Below are positions 1 to 7,423 of a DNA stretch of 37,718 nt, one piece after another. The position numbers and the translations under genes are program-made. The stretch spans positions 1 to 37,718 of the forward strand of contig JAGHTX010000056.1 in assembly GCA_018065105.1 (NCBI GenBank), in the 5' to 3' direction. This DNA comes from Bacillota bacterium. GTDB lineage: Bacteria > Bacillota_I > Bacilli_A > Erysipelotrichales > Erysipelotrichaceae. The notes under the pieces were generated by a model, which did not search any database, had not been told where the DNA came from, and was given only the letters and a program-made list of their open reading frames with translations. How positions within the stretch are numbered: the stretch's first letter is position 1; every line of letters begins with the position of its first letter.

Positions 1-10
1 TTAGTGATAT

Positions 11-16
11 TATAAT
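11..16 (+). promoter_or_regulatory. -10 box of the tRNA-Asn promoter
   Basis: A perfect TATAAT lies 9 nt before the first base of the tRNA, the right distance for a start at about 22-24. The matching -35 box would lie left of the window edge, so only half of this promoter can be seen. Confidence 0.5.
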
Positions 17-25
17 TAGGCAATT

Positions 26-101
26 GCCTGAATAGCTCAGTAGGTAGAGCATCCGGCTGTTAACCGGCAGGTCACAGGTTCGAGTCCTGTTTCAGGCGCC
101 A
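26..101 (+). tRNA. tRNA-Asn (anticodon GTT)
   Basis: The 76-nt sequence folds as a full cloverleaf. The seven-base acceptor stem GCCTGAA (26-32) pairs with TTCAGGC (91-97). The anticodon stem CCGGC/GCCGG encloses the loop TGTTAAC-type sequence with anticodon GTT, and the T-arm has the standard GTTCGAGTC loop. Discriminator G98 is followed by an encoded CCA (99-101). The gene delivers asparagine to AAC/AAU codons. It stands alone here between a -10 box and its own terminator. Confidence 0.97.
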
Positions 102-111
102 CTTGTAAACG

Positions 112-138
112 AAGAGATGAGAAATCATCTCTTTTTTT
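112..138 (+). terminator. Rho-independent terminator of tRNA-Asn
   Basis: A perfect 9-bp stem, AAGAGATGA (112-120) with TCATCTCTT (125-133), encloses a GAAA tetraloop and runs into a seven-T tract. It sits 10 nt after the tRNA CCA end. Confidence 0.9.
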
Positions 139-143
139 AGTTT

Positions 144-174
144 AAAAAAAAAGAATAAGCAGTATTGCTTATTC
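144..174 (-). terminator. Terminator of the S24 repressor gene
   Basis: A perfect 9-bp inverted repeat, GAATAAGCA (153-161) and TGCTTATTC (166-174), includes the stop codon of the minus-strand repressor gene. In minus orientation it is followed by a run of nine T (plus-strand A at 144-152). It converges with the tRNA terminator. Confidence 0.88.
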
Positions 175-765
175 AAAATCCGAACGAGAATATAAAACCT
201 TTCCAATAACCCGAACCGGTAGGTTCTCTACTTCTTTAGCACTAAAATATCGATTTCCTACTTCTGGATTGGCAGCTTCTAAAATCCACAAATCTTCTTT
301 TTTTATCAAGCGCTTAATTGTAACTTCTTCATTACCAATTAAAATAACCGCAATCGTACCACTTGGAACAATATTAGTCTGTTTTACATAAATCAAATCC
401 TGATCGTGTATATGAGCACCTGTCATAGAATCTCCACTAACACGCAAAAAATAGTCTCCTCGATAGAAATCCTGTTTCGATACATCTTCATACCCTTCTA
501 GATTCTCTTGGGCAAACAGCCCATATCCTGCTTTGGCAACCCCTAATATTGGCTTTCTATATAAATCGGTATCTTTTAATAAAGCTTCAACGTCCATTCC
601 CAATAAAAACGATAAGCGTTCAATAACCTCTGGCTTCATAACTTTCATATCTTCTTTTAGCCATCGGGAAACGGTTGATTTATTTACACCTACTTGAGCT
701 GCAATATAATCGTTTGTGACTTGTGTTTTTTCCTTATACTGCTTCAATATTTCTCTTAATGTCAT
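169..765 (-). CDS. LexA/HdiR-like self-cleaving repressor (XRE HTH + S24 peptidase)
   Basis: This 198-residue transcription repressor has an N-terminal helix-turn-helix (about residues 5-58, recognition helix near KSTVSRWL) and a C-terminal S24 peptidase domain. The autoproteolysis parts are all visible: Ala79-Gly80 in the AKAGYG cleavage site, the nucleophile Ser113 in SGDSM and the general base Lys151 in TIKRL. In this family RecA filaments trigger cleavage and derepression. Start chosen at 765 because AGGTGG lies 5 nt upstream; a longer frame to 792 has no ribosome site and runs into the promoter. It is divergent from a Y-family polymerase gene and both promoters carry GTTGC/GCAAC half-sites, so it most likely represses itself and the polymerase, as HdiR does for umuC in Lactococcus. 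It is not clearly the global LexA of the cell. Confidence 0.9.
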   Translation of the reverse strand: MTLREILKQYKEKTQVTNDYIAAQVGVNKSTVSRWLKEDMKVMKPEVIERLSFLLGMDVEALLKDTDLYRKPILGVAKAGYGLFAQENLEGYEDVSKQDFYRGDYFLRVSGDSMTGAHIHDQDLIYVKQTNIVPSGTIAVILIGNEEVTIKRLIKKEDLWILEAANPEVGNRYFSAKEVENLPVRVIGKVLYSRSDFE

Positions 766-783
766 ACTCCACCTACTATACAT

Positions 784-815
784 AGTATACAAAATGTTGC
801 ATATATAAGCAACAT
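784..815 (-). promoter_or_regulatory. Repressor-gene promoter with overlapping operator
   Basis: In minus orientation TTGCTT (807-812) and TATACT (784-789) are separated by 17 bp, giving a start about 15 nt before the repressor ATG. A perfect inverted repeat, ATGTTGC (794-800) and GCAACAT (809-815), covers the -35 box and spacer. The position fits an autorepression operator; the bound protein is inferred to be the neighbouring S24 repressor. Confidence 0.7.
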
Positions 816-836
816 AATTGTCATATATCTTATATT

Positions 837-879
837 AGTTGCATTTGTGGTTGTTATATGCAACTTATTTCGATATAAT
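837..879 (+). promoter_or_regulatory. Y-polymerase promoter with overlapping operator
   Basis: TTGTTA (851-856) and a perfect TATAAT (874-879) are spaced by 17 bp, with the gene start 21 nt further on. The inverted repeat AGTTGCAT (837-844) and ATGCAACT (858-865) spans the -35 box. The half-site GTTGCATATA occurs here on the minus strand (864 back to 855) and again on the plus strand at 796-805 over the repressor promoter, arguing for one shared regulator. Confidence 0.72.
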
Positions 880-900
880 GGGGCTATAAGGAGGTGGAAT

Positions 901-2160
901 ATGGATAATCAAATATATATGTGTATAGATTTAAAGACGTTTTTTGCCTCTTGTGAGTGCGTGCATCGGGGATTGGATCCATTTGAAACGAATCTAGTCG
1001 TAGCCGACCCAAGCCGCGGTAATGGGGCTATTTGTTTAGCTATTTCACCCAAACTAAAATCACAAGGGATTCGTAATCGCTGTCGTATTTATGAAATCCC
1101 TAAAAATATCGATTATATCACTGCCGTTCCCAAAATGCGTATGTATATGGAATACGCAGCCAGAATCTATGAGATTTATTTAAAGTATGTATCTAAGGAA
1201 GATATTCATGTTTACTCCATTGATGAATCCTTTTTAAATCTAACGCCCTATCTAAAGCTTTATAATAAGACATCTTACGAAATTGCCAATCACATTAAAG
1301 ACGATGTTCTAAAAACGACCGGTATTACCGCTACCATAGGGTTAGGAACCAATATGTATCTGGCAAAAATTGCGATGGATATTATAGCCAAACACGTAGA
1401 CACGCACATTGCCTATTTGGACCAAAAGAAGTATCGACAAGAACTTTGGCACCATAAACCTTTAACGGATTTTTGGCAAATTGGAAGAGGGACTGAAAAA
1501 AGACTGGCCAAGCACGGCATTGAAGATATGTATGGGATTGCCCATTTTCCCGAAGAAGTACTCTATAAAGAGTTTGGGATCAACGCCAAATATTTAATTG
1601 ACCATGCCTGGGGAAAAGAGCCTACCACTATGGAAGAAATACATGGATATGAACCCGTATCCAAATCCGTTTCGAATTCTCAGGTCTTATTTGAAGACTA
1701 CAATTATAAAGATGCCTATCTAGTACTAAAAGAAATGGTAGAAATCAATGTACTTACCCTTTCTTCCCGACATCTTGTTACCAATCTTATTTCTCTTCGC
1801 ATCGGCTACTCTAAAGACATCCAGCCACCAACAGGAGGTGCACGTAAGATTAATCAAACAACCAATGTATATTCTATTCTTCTCAAAGAATTTTGTGCAC
1901 TCTATAAGGATACAACAAGAAGAGATACCCCTATTCGTACCTTGGCAATCAGCTTTGGAAACATCAAAGAAGAAAAATTTGAACAGTACGATCTCTTTAC
2001 TGACTTTGATGAAATTGAAGGCGAAAAAAATGTGCAGCTGGCCCTTTTGGATATTAAATCAAAATATGGAAAAAACGCGGTACTTCGAGGAATGAATCTT
2101 TGTGAAAAAGCGACCACACGCAAACGTAATACCCTAATTGGAGGACACAATGCCTACTAA
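901..2160 (+). CDS. Y-family DNA polymerase (UmuC/UvrX-like)
   Basis: The 420-residue translesion polymerase copies past damaged bases. It has the Y-family catalytic core: Asp10 in CIDLKTFF (metal ligand, with the aromatic steric-gate region at Phe14-Phe15) and the second acidic pair Asp108-Glu109 in YSIDESF. A helix-hairpin-helix thumb region follows near FWQIGRGTEKRL, then a little-finger domain. The start at 901 is set by AGGAGGTGG just upstream; in-frame codons before it lie inside the promoter. The C-terminus resembles the plasmid/prophage-type UvrX/YqjW group more than DinB. The next gene overlaps it by 11 nt, so the two are translationally coupled. Control by the divergent S24 repressor is inferred from the operators. 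Confidence 0.93.
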   Translation: MDNQIYMCIDLKTFFASCECVHRGLDPFETNLVVADPSRGNGAICLAISPKLKSQGIRNRCRIYEIPKNIDYITAVPKMRMYMEYAARIYEIYLKYVSKEDIHVYSIDESFLNLTPYLKLYNKTSYEIANHIKDDVLKTTGITATIGLGTNMYLAKIAMDIIAKHVDTHIAYLDQKKYRQELWHHKPLTDFWQIGRGTEKRLAKHGIEDMYGIAHFPEEVLYKEFGINAKYLIDHAWGKEPTTMEEIHGYEPVSKSVSNSQVLFEDYNYKDAYLVLKEMVEINVLTLSSRHLVTNLISLRIGYSKDIQPPTGGARKINQTTNVYSILLKEFCALYKDTTRRDTPIRTLAISFGNIKEEKFEQYDLFTDFDEIEGEKNVQLALLDIKSKYGKNAVLRGMNLCEKATTRKRNTLIGGHNAY

Positions 2161-2476
2161 TCACACATCCCGCGCCAAACTCTTTATTCCTTTCGACGCC
2201 CTAAAAGGCTTTCGTGAACTACTAGAAGAGAAAGAAAAAATTGTCGTAGAAAAGAGAATCTTAGGAGAAGACGATCTAGAAGAACTCAACCGTACCATTC
2301 ATAAAGTAAAACCAGGTATGATTGTACAAGTTGTTTATTATAATGAAGAAGAATATATATTTTTAGAAGGCGTTGTAAGTAAGATTGATCTAGAGTATTC
2401 CAAATATATACAGATTGTAAAGAAAAGACTTTTATTAAACCAAATTGTAGATATAAAAATAATGGAACAGCTCTAA
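2150..2476 (+). CDS. YolD-like protein
   Basis: This 108-residue soluble protein resembles the YolD-like family, which is commonly encoded next to UvrX/YqjW-type Y polymerases in Bacillota. The first half is charged and helical, and the second half (about residues 50-105) is beta-rich with a VVYYNEEEYIFLEG-type segment followed by a lysine-rich strand. The start is the ATG at 2150, 5 nt after GGAGG and inside the last codons of the polymerase gene. The biochemical role is not established; co-expression suggests an accessory role in translesion synthesis. Confidence 0.75.
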   Translation: MPTNHTSRAKLFIPFDALKGFRELLEEKEKIVVEKRILGEDDLEELNRTIHKVKPGMIVQVVYYNEEEYIFLEGVVSKIDLEYSKYIQIVKKRLLLNQIVDIKIMEQL

Positions 2477-2496
2477 GCTGTTCCATCTATCTTTTT
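2462..2496. terminator. Bidirectional terminator between yolD-like and SPFH genes
   Basis: An 11-bp perfect stem, ATGGAACAGCT (2462-2472) with AGCTGTTCCAT (2476-2486), has the stop codon of the YolD-like gene in its 3-nt loop. T-rich sequence follows on both strands (CTTTTTC on plus, TTATTTTTA on minus), so it can end both convergent genes. Confidence 0.85.
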
Positions 2497-2497
2497 C

Positions 2498-3793
2498 TTA
2501 TTTAACGATGTCTTCGTCTCCAAATGGATCTCCACATTCTGGACAGAATTTAGGAGGATTTGTTGGGTCTTCTGGAACCCATCCACATTTGTCACATTTG
2601 TATTGAGGAACTCCTACTGGTTTTTTAGCTCCACATTCGCTGCAGAATTTACCTTGGTTTACTGCACCACAGCTACATACCCATCCTTTTACAGGAACTG
2701 GTTTTGGTGAACCGCATTCTGGGCAGAATTTACCTTTCGCTACAGTACCGCAAGTTGGGCATGTCCAAGCGTTTGGATTCGCTGCAGGTGCTGCAGGCGC
2801 TTGTTGTTGCGCATTCATTTGGAATAAAGCTTGTGCATTCATTCCACCAGCTTGTTGTGCTGCATTCAATCCCATGAATCCCATCATAGCTCCACCTTCG
2901 TTTTTAGAAGCATTGATCATAGCTTCGCTTTGTGCTTCTACTAATTGAGCAGCCGCAAGACCAGGATTTTGTAATCCAGCACTCATTTGACGACGTTTAA
3001 GCATTGCTTCGTCTTCTTCACTAGCTTTTACACTGTTTACACCAACGTTAACGATTTCAATACCACGTTGATCTCTCCATTTTGCGGATAATACTTCGTT
3101 TAACGCATCTGCAATTTCCATAGTGTGTCCAGGTAATGCAGAGTAACGAATACCTTTATCGCTAATACGAGCGAAAGCTGGTTGTAAAGCAGTTAATAAT
3201 TCAGATTTTAATTGAGAATCAATTTCTCCTCTTGTGTAATATTTTTTAACGTTTCCACATACGTTAGTATAGAAAAGAATTGGGTTTGTTACACGGTATG
3301 AATATTCACCGAAGCAACGAATTGCGATATCTACATCGATACCTGCTTTTTCATCCACTACACGGAATGGAACTGGTGAAGGTGTTCCGTATTTGTTTCC
3401 AATTAATTCTTTTGTGTTGAAATAATAGATTCTTTGATCTTTAGGTGCAACACCACCGAAAGTAAAACGTTTACCGATATTTTTAAATACTGCTGGAATA
3501 GTTTGGCTTAATTTTCCCGCAAATACTGATGGTTCAGTACTTTGGTCATATGTATATTCTCCAGGTTCAGCACAGATATCAACAACTTTACCTTGTTCAA
3601 CGATGATCATACATTGTCCGTCTGCAACAGAAATGATAGATCCGTTAGTAATGATATTGTCGTCTTTTGCGTTTTTCTTTTGCCCTTTAGCACAAATTAC
3701 ATCCGCTGGTAATGCTTCACAATAGAAGTACTCTTTCCATTGATCCCCTAGTACACTACTAGTTGCCCCAGCAATTGCCTTAATTAATCCCAT
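2498..3793 (-). CDS. SPFH-domain protein with C-terminal zinc ribbons (YdjI-like)
   Basis: The protein has 431 residues. The N-terminal two thirds are an SPFH/Band-7-like domain of the group often annotated 'virion core protein-like' (Bacillus YdjI type), without an obvious membrane anchor. A Met/Ala/Gln-rich linker (about 295-335) follows, then three cysteine-pair zinc ribbons: CPTCG...CPECG, CSCG...CSECG and CDKCG...CPECG. The start is backed by AAAGGAG before the ATG at 3793. SPFH proteins form oligomeric rings on membranes; in Bacillus the YdjI relative recruits to membranes through PspA-type partners (family knowledge, not visible here). The gene has its own promoter and terminator. Confidence 0.83.
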   Translation of the reverse strand: MGLIKAIAGATSSVLGDQWKEYFYCEALPADVICAKGQKKNAKDDNIITNGSIISVADGQCMIIVEQGKVVDICAEPGEYTYDQSTEPSVFAGKLSQTIPAVFKNIGKRFTFGGVAPKDQRIYYFNTKELIGNKYGTPSPVPFRVVDEKAGIDVDIAIRCFGEYSYRVTNPILFYTNVCGNVKKYYTRGEIDSQLKSELLTALQPAFARISDKGIRYSALPGHTMEIADALNEVLSAKWRDQRGIEIVNVGVNSVKASEEDEAMLKRRQMSAGLQNPGLAAAQLVEAQSEAMINASKNEGGAMMGFMGLNAAQQAGGMNAQALFQMNAQQQAPAAPAANPNAWTCPTCGTVAKGKFCPECGSPKPVPVKGWVCSCGAVNQGKFCSECGAKKPVGVPQYKCDKCGWVPEDPTNPPKFCPECGDPFGDEDIVK

Positions 3794-3826
3794 AATATAT
3801 CTCCTTTATGATTTTCTGTTGTCTAT

Positions 3827-3855
3827 ATAATACAAAAAATACTTTGAATTTTCCA
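3827..3855 (-). promoter_or_regulatory. Probable promoter of the SPFH gene
   Basis: In minus orientation TGGAAA (3850-3855) and TATTAT (3827-3832) are 17 bp apart, about 33 nt before the start codon. The -35 box matches the consensus in four of six positions, so this is moderate support. Confidence 0.45.
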
Positions 3856-3874
3856 TGAAATTTCGTAAATTACG

Positions 3875-3883
3875 TGCTATTAT
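3875..3883 (+). promoter_or_regulatory. Extended -10 promoter of the patatin operon
   Basis: TGCTATTAT (3875-3883) is an extended -10 element with no good -35 box, 39 nt before the patatin start codon. A short perfect inverted repeat CGTAA-A-TTACG lies just upstream at 3864-3874. Confidence 0.45.
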
Positions 3884-3922
3884 AAATAACCAAATAAGAT
3901 GGAAAGGATTTAGGTGGATTTT

Positions 3923-4843
3923 ATGAATAAAGAATTTTCAAGATTTGATCAAATCCCTTTTGGAAGAGCAAGCGATACAATCACAAAAGGTTGTCTAGTG
4001 TTAGAAGGAGGCGCATTTAGAGCCGTTTATGGAGAAGGTGTATTGGATGCCTTTATGTTAGAAGACATCAATATGGAATGTACTATTGGCGTTAGTGCAG
4101 GTGCCATGAATGGACTAAACTACGTAGCCGGACACATTGGTCGTGCCATCCGTTTTAATTTGGAACACCGTTACGACAGCAGTTATGTTGGAATTAAAGC
4201 CGTTCAACAAAATAAAGGGGTTATTGGATTTAAAACCGCTTTTGATGACGATAAAGCCGAAGAACCTCTAGACATCTATCACTTCTACAATACGCCAAGA
4301 AAATTTTATGCGGTATGCACCAATGTTTTAACCGGAAAACCTGAATATTTTGAAAAAAACAGCTGCAGCGACATTTTTCAAGCCATTCGTGCCAGTGCTT
4401 CTATGCCTGCTCTATCTGCCCCTGTTCCACTCGATGCAAGCTATTTTCTAGATGGAGGTTGCTCAAACAAGGTTCCTATTGAATGGGCTCTTGAACAAGG
4501 CTATGAGAAGATCGTAGTCGTAAGAACCCAGCACAAAGGATATCGTAAAAAAGAATTAAACAATTTAGAAATTGATGCGATCAACCGTTTCTATAAAGAA
4601 TACCCTCTTTTAGCCGATGCATTAAGTCGCAGTGCCGAAATATACAATGCCCAATGTGATCTAATCGAGAAATTAGAAGAAGAAGGAAGAATTTTCGTAA
4701 TCTATCCTAGCGAACCATTAGATGTTGGAAGACTTGAACCCGATTTAGAAAAACTAGGCGATGTGTATTTTTTAGGATATGCCAATGCCAAAGAACATAT
4801 GGCAAAGCTAAAAGAATATCTAGACCTTGCACCTTCTATTTAA
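3923..4843 (+). CDS. Patatin-like phospholipase (RssA/YjjU type)
   Basis: This 306-residue lipid acyl hydrolase has the full patatin catalytic dyad. The oxyanion loop is GGAFR (29-33), the nucleophile elbow is IGVSAG with Ser58, and the partner Asp177 is in LDGGCS. There is no signal peptide, so it should act on the cytoplasmic side of the membrane. I chose ATG 3923 because AGGTGG lies 5 nt upstream; a GTG at 3914 in the same frame is also possible (309 residues). It heads a run of four plus-strand genes with gaps of 2-18 nt. The true substrate is not known for most bacterial relatives. Confidence 0.88.
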   Translation: MNKEFSRFDQIPFGRASDTITKGCLVLEGGAFRAVYGEGVLDAFMLEDINMECTIGVSAGAMNGLNYVAGHIGRAIRFNLEHRYDSSYVGIKAVQQNKGVIGFKTAFDDDKAEEPLDIYHFYNTPRKFYAVCTNVLTGKPEYFEKNSCSDIFQAIRASASMPALSAPVPLDASYFLDGGCSNKVPIEWALEQGYEKIVVVRTQHKGYRKKELNNLEIDAINRFYKEYPLLADALSRSAEIYNAQCDLIEKLEEEGRIFVIYPSEPLDVGRLEPDLEKLGDVYFLGYANAKEHMAKLKEYLDLAPSI

Positions 4844-4861
4844 ATTCGATAAAATTTTTAT

Positions 4862-5461
4862 ATGCCAAGAATAAAAGAAGATTGTGTTAACACAATAGAA
4901 ATTAAAAAAAGTAAATTTATCACGTATTTACACCGAACAGATAACGAAGAAGACGCCAAAGAATTCTTAAAACGCATAAAAAAGGAACACCCTAGTGCAA
5001 CCCATCACTGTACCGCTATGATTATTGGTGACATGATGCGTTCTAACGACGATGGAGAACCTTCACAGACCGCAGGACATCCCATGCTGGATGTTTTGAT
5101 GCATCATCAAATGAACGATGTATTAGCCGTTGTAGTTCGTTACTTTGGTGGAATTAAATTAGGAACTGGCGGTCTTGTTCGTGCGTATGCTGGAAGTGTA
5201 CAAGAAGCTTTAAAAAGTGCTACCCTTACGGAAAGTACCATCTTCCACGAATACGAAATCCGTTTTTCTTACGACCTGATTGGTAAAATCGATGCCTACT
5301 TTAGAAAAAATGGAATCGAGATTACCGAACAAGACTATCAGGAAAAAGTCGTATACCGTTATCTATGCCTAGAAGACATTTCTAGCGATATTCAGGAAAT
5401 ATCCGGTGGAACTATTGTACCTACCTTTATTCGCGATAAAATTAGCGAAAAAACGCTTTAA
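4862..5461 (+). CDS. YigZ/YvyE (IMPACT, UPF0029) family protein
   Basis: The 199-residue protein has the IMPACT-family N-terminal domain with the conserved stretches ATHHCTA, DDGEPSQTAG and VVVRYFGGIKLGTGGL, followed by a small C-terminal ferredoxin-like domain (about 135-199). Length and order match YigZ of E. coli and YvyE of Bacillus. Eukaryotic IMPACT acts in translation control, but the bacterial role is not settled. No clear ribosome site precedes the ATG, which lies 18 nt after the patatin stop, so translation probably depends on coupling. Confidence 0.9.
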   Translation: MPRIKEDCVNTIEIKKSKFITYLHRTDNEEDAKEFLKRIKKEHPSATHHCTAMIIGDMMRSNDDGEPSQTAGHPMLDVLMHHQMNDVLAVVVRYFGGIKLGTGGLVRAYAGSVQEALKSATLTESTIFHEYEIRFSYDLIGKIDAYFRKNGIEITEQDYQEKVVYRYLCLEDISSDIQEISGGTIVPTFIRDKISEKTL

Positions 5462-5479
5462 ACGAGGAGGAATAAATAT

Positions 5480-5752
5480 ATGGAAACTCTATATGGTATT
5501 TTAATTTTAATTCTAGTTTTTACAGCCATTGGATTTATTCTATTTGGATTGTTTAAACTGTTACCCATTATCGTCATTATTGGATTTGTGATCTATCTAT
5601 ACAATCGTTTCATTGCCAAGCCAAAAAAATATACATATGAAGAAACAATCGAAGAAACATACTACAATCCTTTCCAAGACTACACTTCTTCAACACCTTC
5701 GAATCCAGATGTGATCGATGTAGAATACACAGAACGAGAAGACGAGGAATAG
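5480..5752 (+). CDS. Small membrane protein, function unknown
   Basis: The 90-residue protein has two closely packed hydrophobic segments (about residues 4-24 and 26-43), a basic patch (RFIAKPKK), and an acidic Tyr/Thr-rich cytoplasmic tail to the end. A strong GAGGAGGA site precedes the ATG. It ends with TAG, which shows that TAG is a normal stop codon in this genome. I do not recognise a family. Tight spacing to its neighbours (18 nt before, 2 nt after) makes it part of the patatin operon. Confidence 0.8.
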   Translation: METLYGILILILVFTAIGFILFGLFKLLPIIVIIGFVIYLYNRFIAKPKKYTYEETIEETYYNPFQDYTSSTPSNPDVIDVEYTEREDEE

Positions 5753-5754
5753 TC

Positions 5755-6666
5755 ATGATTGTTCAAAACGCATTTGGACAAAAGGAAAAAGTGGAAGAAC
5801 TGTTGAATAAATCTATGATTCAAAAGAATGCCAGAGAAATTCACAATTGGATGCAGTATTCTTTTGATCCTGCTAACATGTTCTGTTTCTATGAAGAAGA
5901 TATCCTGGTTTCTGTTCTACAAACTCGTAATACCCAAATGAACTTTAATGGACAAAAACTAAAGGTATCCGCTATCGAACTAGCTGCCACACTTCCCGAT
6001 TATCAGAAGCGTGGCTATTTTAAAGCGTTGTTAGATGCCTATATTGAGAAATCCAGCCACAACACACTTATTTCCTATGTATATACCCAAGCTCCTAAAT
6101 TGTTTGAATCTCGTAGTTTTACCAGCATTTCAAGCAGCAAAGAGTATTGGATTCTGGCCAATAAATGTCCAAGTGGTAAGCCAAAACTGGTATCTAACTA
6201 TAAAAACGAAGTGTACCTATTCCCTCTATATCAGGAATTTCTAAGCCACTTTGATGGAAGTGTCTGTTGCGACTCCAATCGTTTTCAACAGCTTCTTCGC
6301 ATTTGGCAATCGTCAAACAAGCACATTGTCACAGCTAGAGATGAACAAGGAAACGTGAATGGGTTTGCGTTTGTCGAAAATCTTCAAAATTACTTCCGCA
6401 TTCATACTATTGTCTATTTAAATGGCTCCACTATTGTCAACATATTAAACTATCTGCTTCTTCAAAAAGAAGGTGTTCAGCTCATTACTTCTCAATATGA
6501 GCGTATAGACAAACTTATGAAACTAGATAAACCGAAAGACCATGCCAAGTGTATGTTCCGACTAAATAACCACAAGCTGTTTTCTGAATTGCAAGGTGAA
6601 AATGTTCGAAATATAAAACAGGTCTTTGAATTTATTGAACTGCCAAATTGGAACTTGCTTATTTAA
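5755..6666 (+). CDS. Eis-like GNAT acetyltransferase
   Basis: The 303-residue protein starts with a GNAT fold. The acetyl-CoA-binding region is visible as ATLPDYQKRGYFKALL (about residues 82-97), with a Q/RxxG-type pyrophosphate loop followed by a helix. A second domain (about 135-300) fits the second GNAT-like half seen in Eis-type proteins; it is shorter than Mycobacterium Eis (about 400 residues) and has no obvious SCP2-like third domain. GAGGAA upstream and a 2-nt gap to the previous gene show co-translation. Substrate unknown; amine or peptide N-acetylation is the family expectation. Confidence 0.78.
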   Translation: MIVQNAFGQKEKVEELLNKSMIQKNAREIHNWMQYSFDPANMFCFYEEDILVSVLQTRNTQMNFNGQKLKVSAIELAATLPDYQKRGYFKALLDAYIEKSSHNTLISYVYTQAPKLFESRSFTSISSSKEYWILANKCPSGKPKLVSNYKNEVYLFPLYQEFLSHFDGSVCCDSNRFQQLLRIWQSSNKHIVTARDEQGNVNGFAFVENLQNYFRIHTIVYLNGSTIVNILNYLLLQKEGVQLITSQYERIDKLMKLDKPKDHAKCMFRLNNHKLFSELQGENVRNIKQVFEFIELPNWNLLI

Positions 6667-6747
6667 GAAACTCTTGTTCACAAAAATAGTCATTTAGAAG
6701 AAAATATCTTAAAATGTTAAAAATTTGTATGATTTTATTTATACAGA

Positions 6748-6756
6748 TGCTATACT
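6748..6756 (+). promoter_or_regulatory. Extended -10 promoter of the tetR-type gene
   Basis: TGCTATACT (6748-6756) is an extended -10 element, with a weak TTGTAT at 6725-6730 (spacing 20). The start codon lies 41 nt downstream, after AAGGAGAG. Confidence 0.45.
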
Positions 6757-6797
6757 AAAGTAGTAATAGGGCAAATAATAGACAAGGAGAGACCTCT

Positions 6798-7391
6798 ATG
6801 GAAGATTTAAGAATTCAAAAAACTCGAAAGTCATTGAAACAGGCACTTATTCGTTTATTGGATAAGAAACCTTTCGAAAAGATTTCTGTCACTGACATTT
6901 GTAAAGAATCAAACATCAGTCGAATTACCTTTTATACACACTATGATCACAAGTATGGACTTGTTCAAGAAATCTTTAACGATTATGCAGATATGGGACG
7001 CACTATGTATCGCACTAAACAAGCGATGAGCATGAATTTAATCCCATCAAAAAGCACAGATATTCAAAATTTTGTTGCGTTCATCGAAGTCGTATTTGAA
7101 ATCATTATCTCAAACTATCATTTCTTTAAACATGTTTCGCAAGAAGAGAATCCATATTTATTGAGCATTCAAAATACAATTTTATTAGATACTGTAGAGG
7201 CACTTGCGAAAAAACAAGAAAAATCATCTCGTTTAAAATACTCAGCACGTCAAATTACTGGATTCCTTATTTATGGTCTAGTCGGATTTATTTCTGAATC
7301 CAAAAAGGAAGAATTATCTTACCAACAATATAAAGATGATATTGAACGTTTGGTAATTGATCTATTAGAAAAATCTATCTTCTACGAATAA
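6798..7391 (+). CDS. TetR/AcrR-family transcription regulator
   Basis: The 197-residue regulator has the standard TetR N-terminal DNA-binding domain: helix 1 with QKTRKSLKQALIRLL, then the helix-turn-helix around VTDICKESNISRITFYTHY (about residues 27-47). The remaining all-helical part (60-197) would bind an unknown ligand and form the dimer. The start follows AAGGAGAG. It is transcribed towards the minus-strand HAD and MATE genes; control of the MATE exporter is plausible but inferred only from proximity. A 9-mer, GTTCACAAA, occurs upstream of it (6676-6684) and inside the palindrome upstream of the MATE gene. Confidence 0.9.
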   Translation: MEDLRIQKTRKSLKQALIRLLDKKPFEKISVTDICKESNISRITFYTHYDHKYGLVQEIFNDYADMGRTMYRTKQAMSMNLIPSKSTDIQNFVAFIEVVFEIIISNYHFFKHVSQEENPYLLSIQNTILLDTVEALAKKQEKSSRLKYSARQITGFLIYGLVGFISESKKEELSYQQYKDDIERLVIDLLEKSIFYE

Positions 7392-7423
7392 GAAGCCCGA
7401 TTTTACTCGAGCTTCCTTTTTTT
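7392..7423 (+). terminator. Terminator of the tetR-type gene
   Basis: GAAGCCCGA (7392-7400) pairs with TCGAGCTTC (7407-7415), with one C/A mismatch, and is followed by CTTTTTTTTT. It overlaps the last bases of the regulator and stops transcription before the convergent HAD gene. Confidence 0.75.

Noticed and set aside
1748-2150. Overlapping frames inside the polymerase gene on both strands
   Set aside because: They are shadows of the Y-polymerase gene; no start signals and low-complexity translations.
26-2476. Integrated mobile element at the tRNA-Asn 3' end
   Set aside because: No integrase and no second copy of the tRNA 3' end was found nearby; the S24/Y-polymerase cassette alone does not prove integration.
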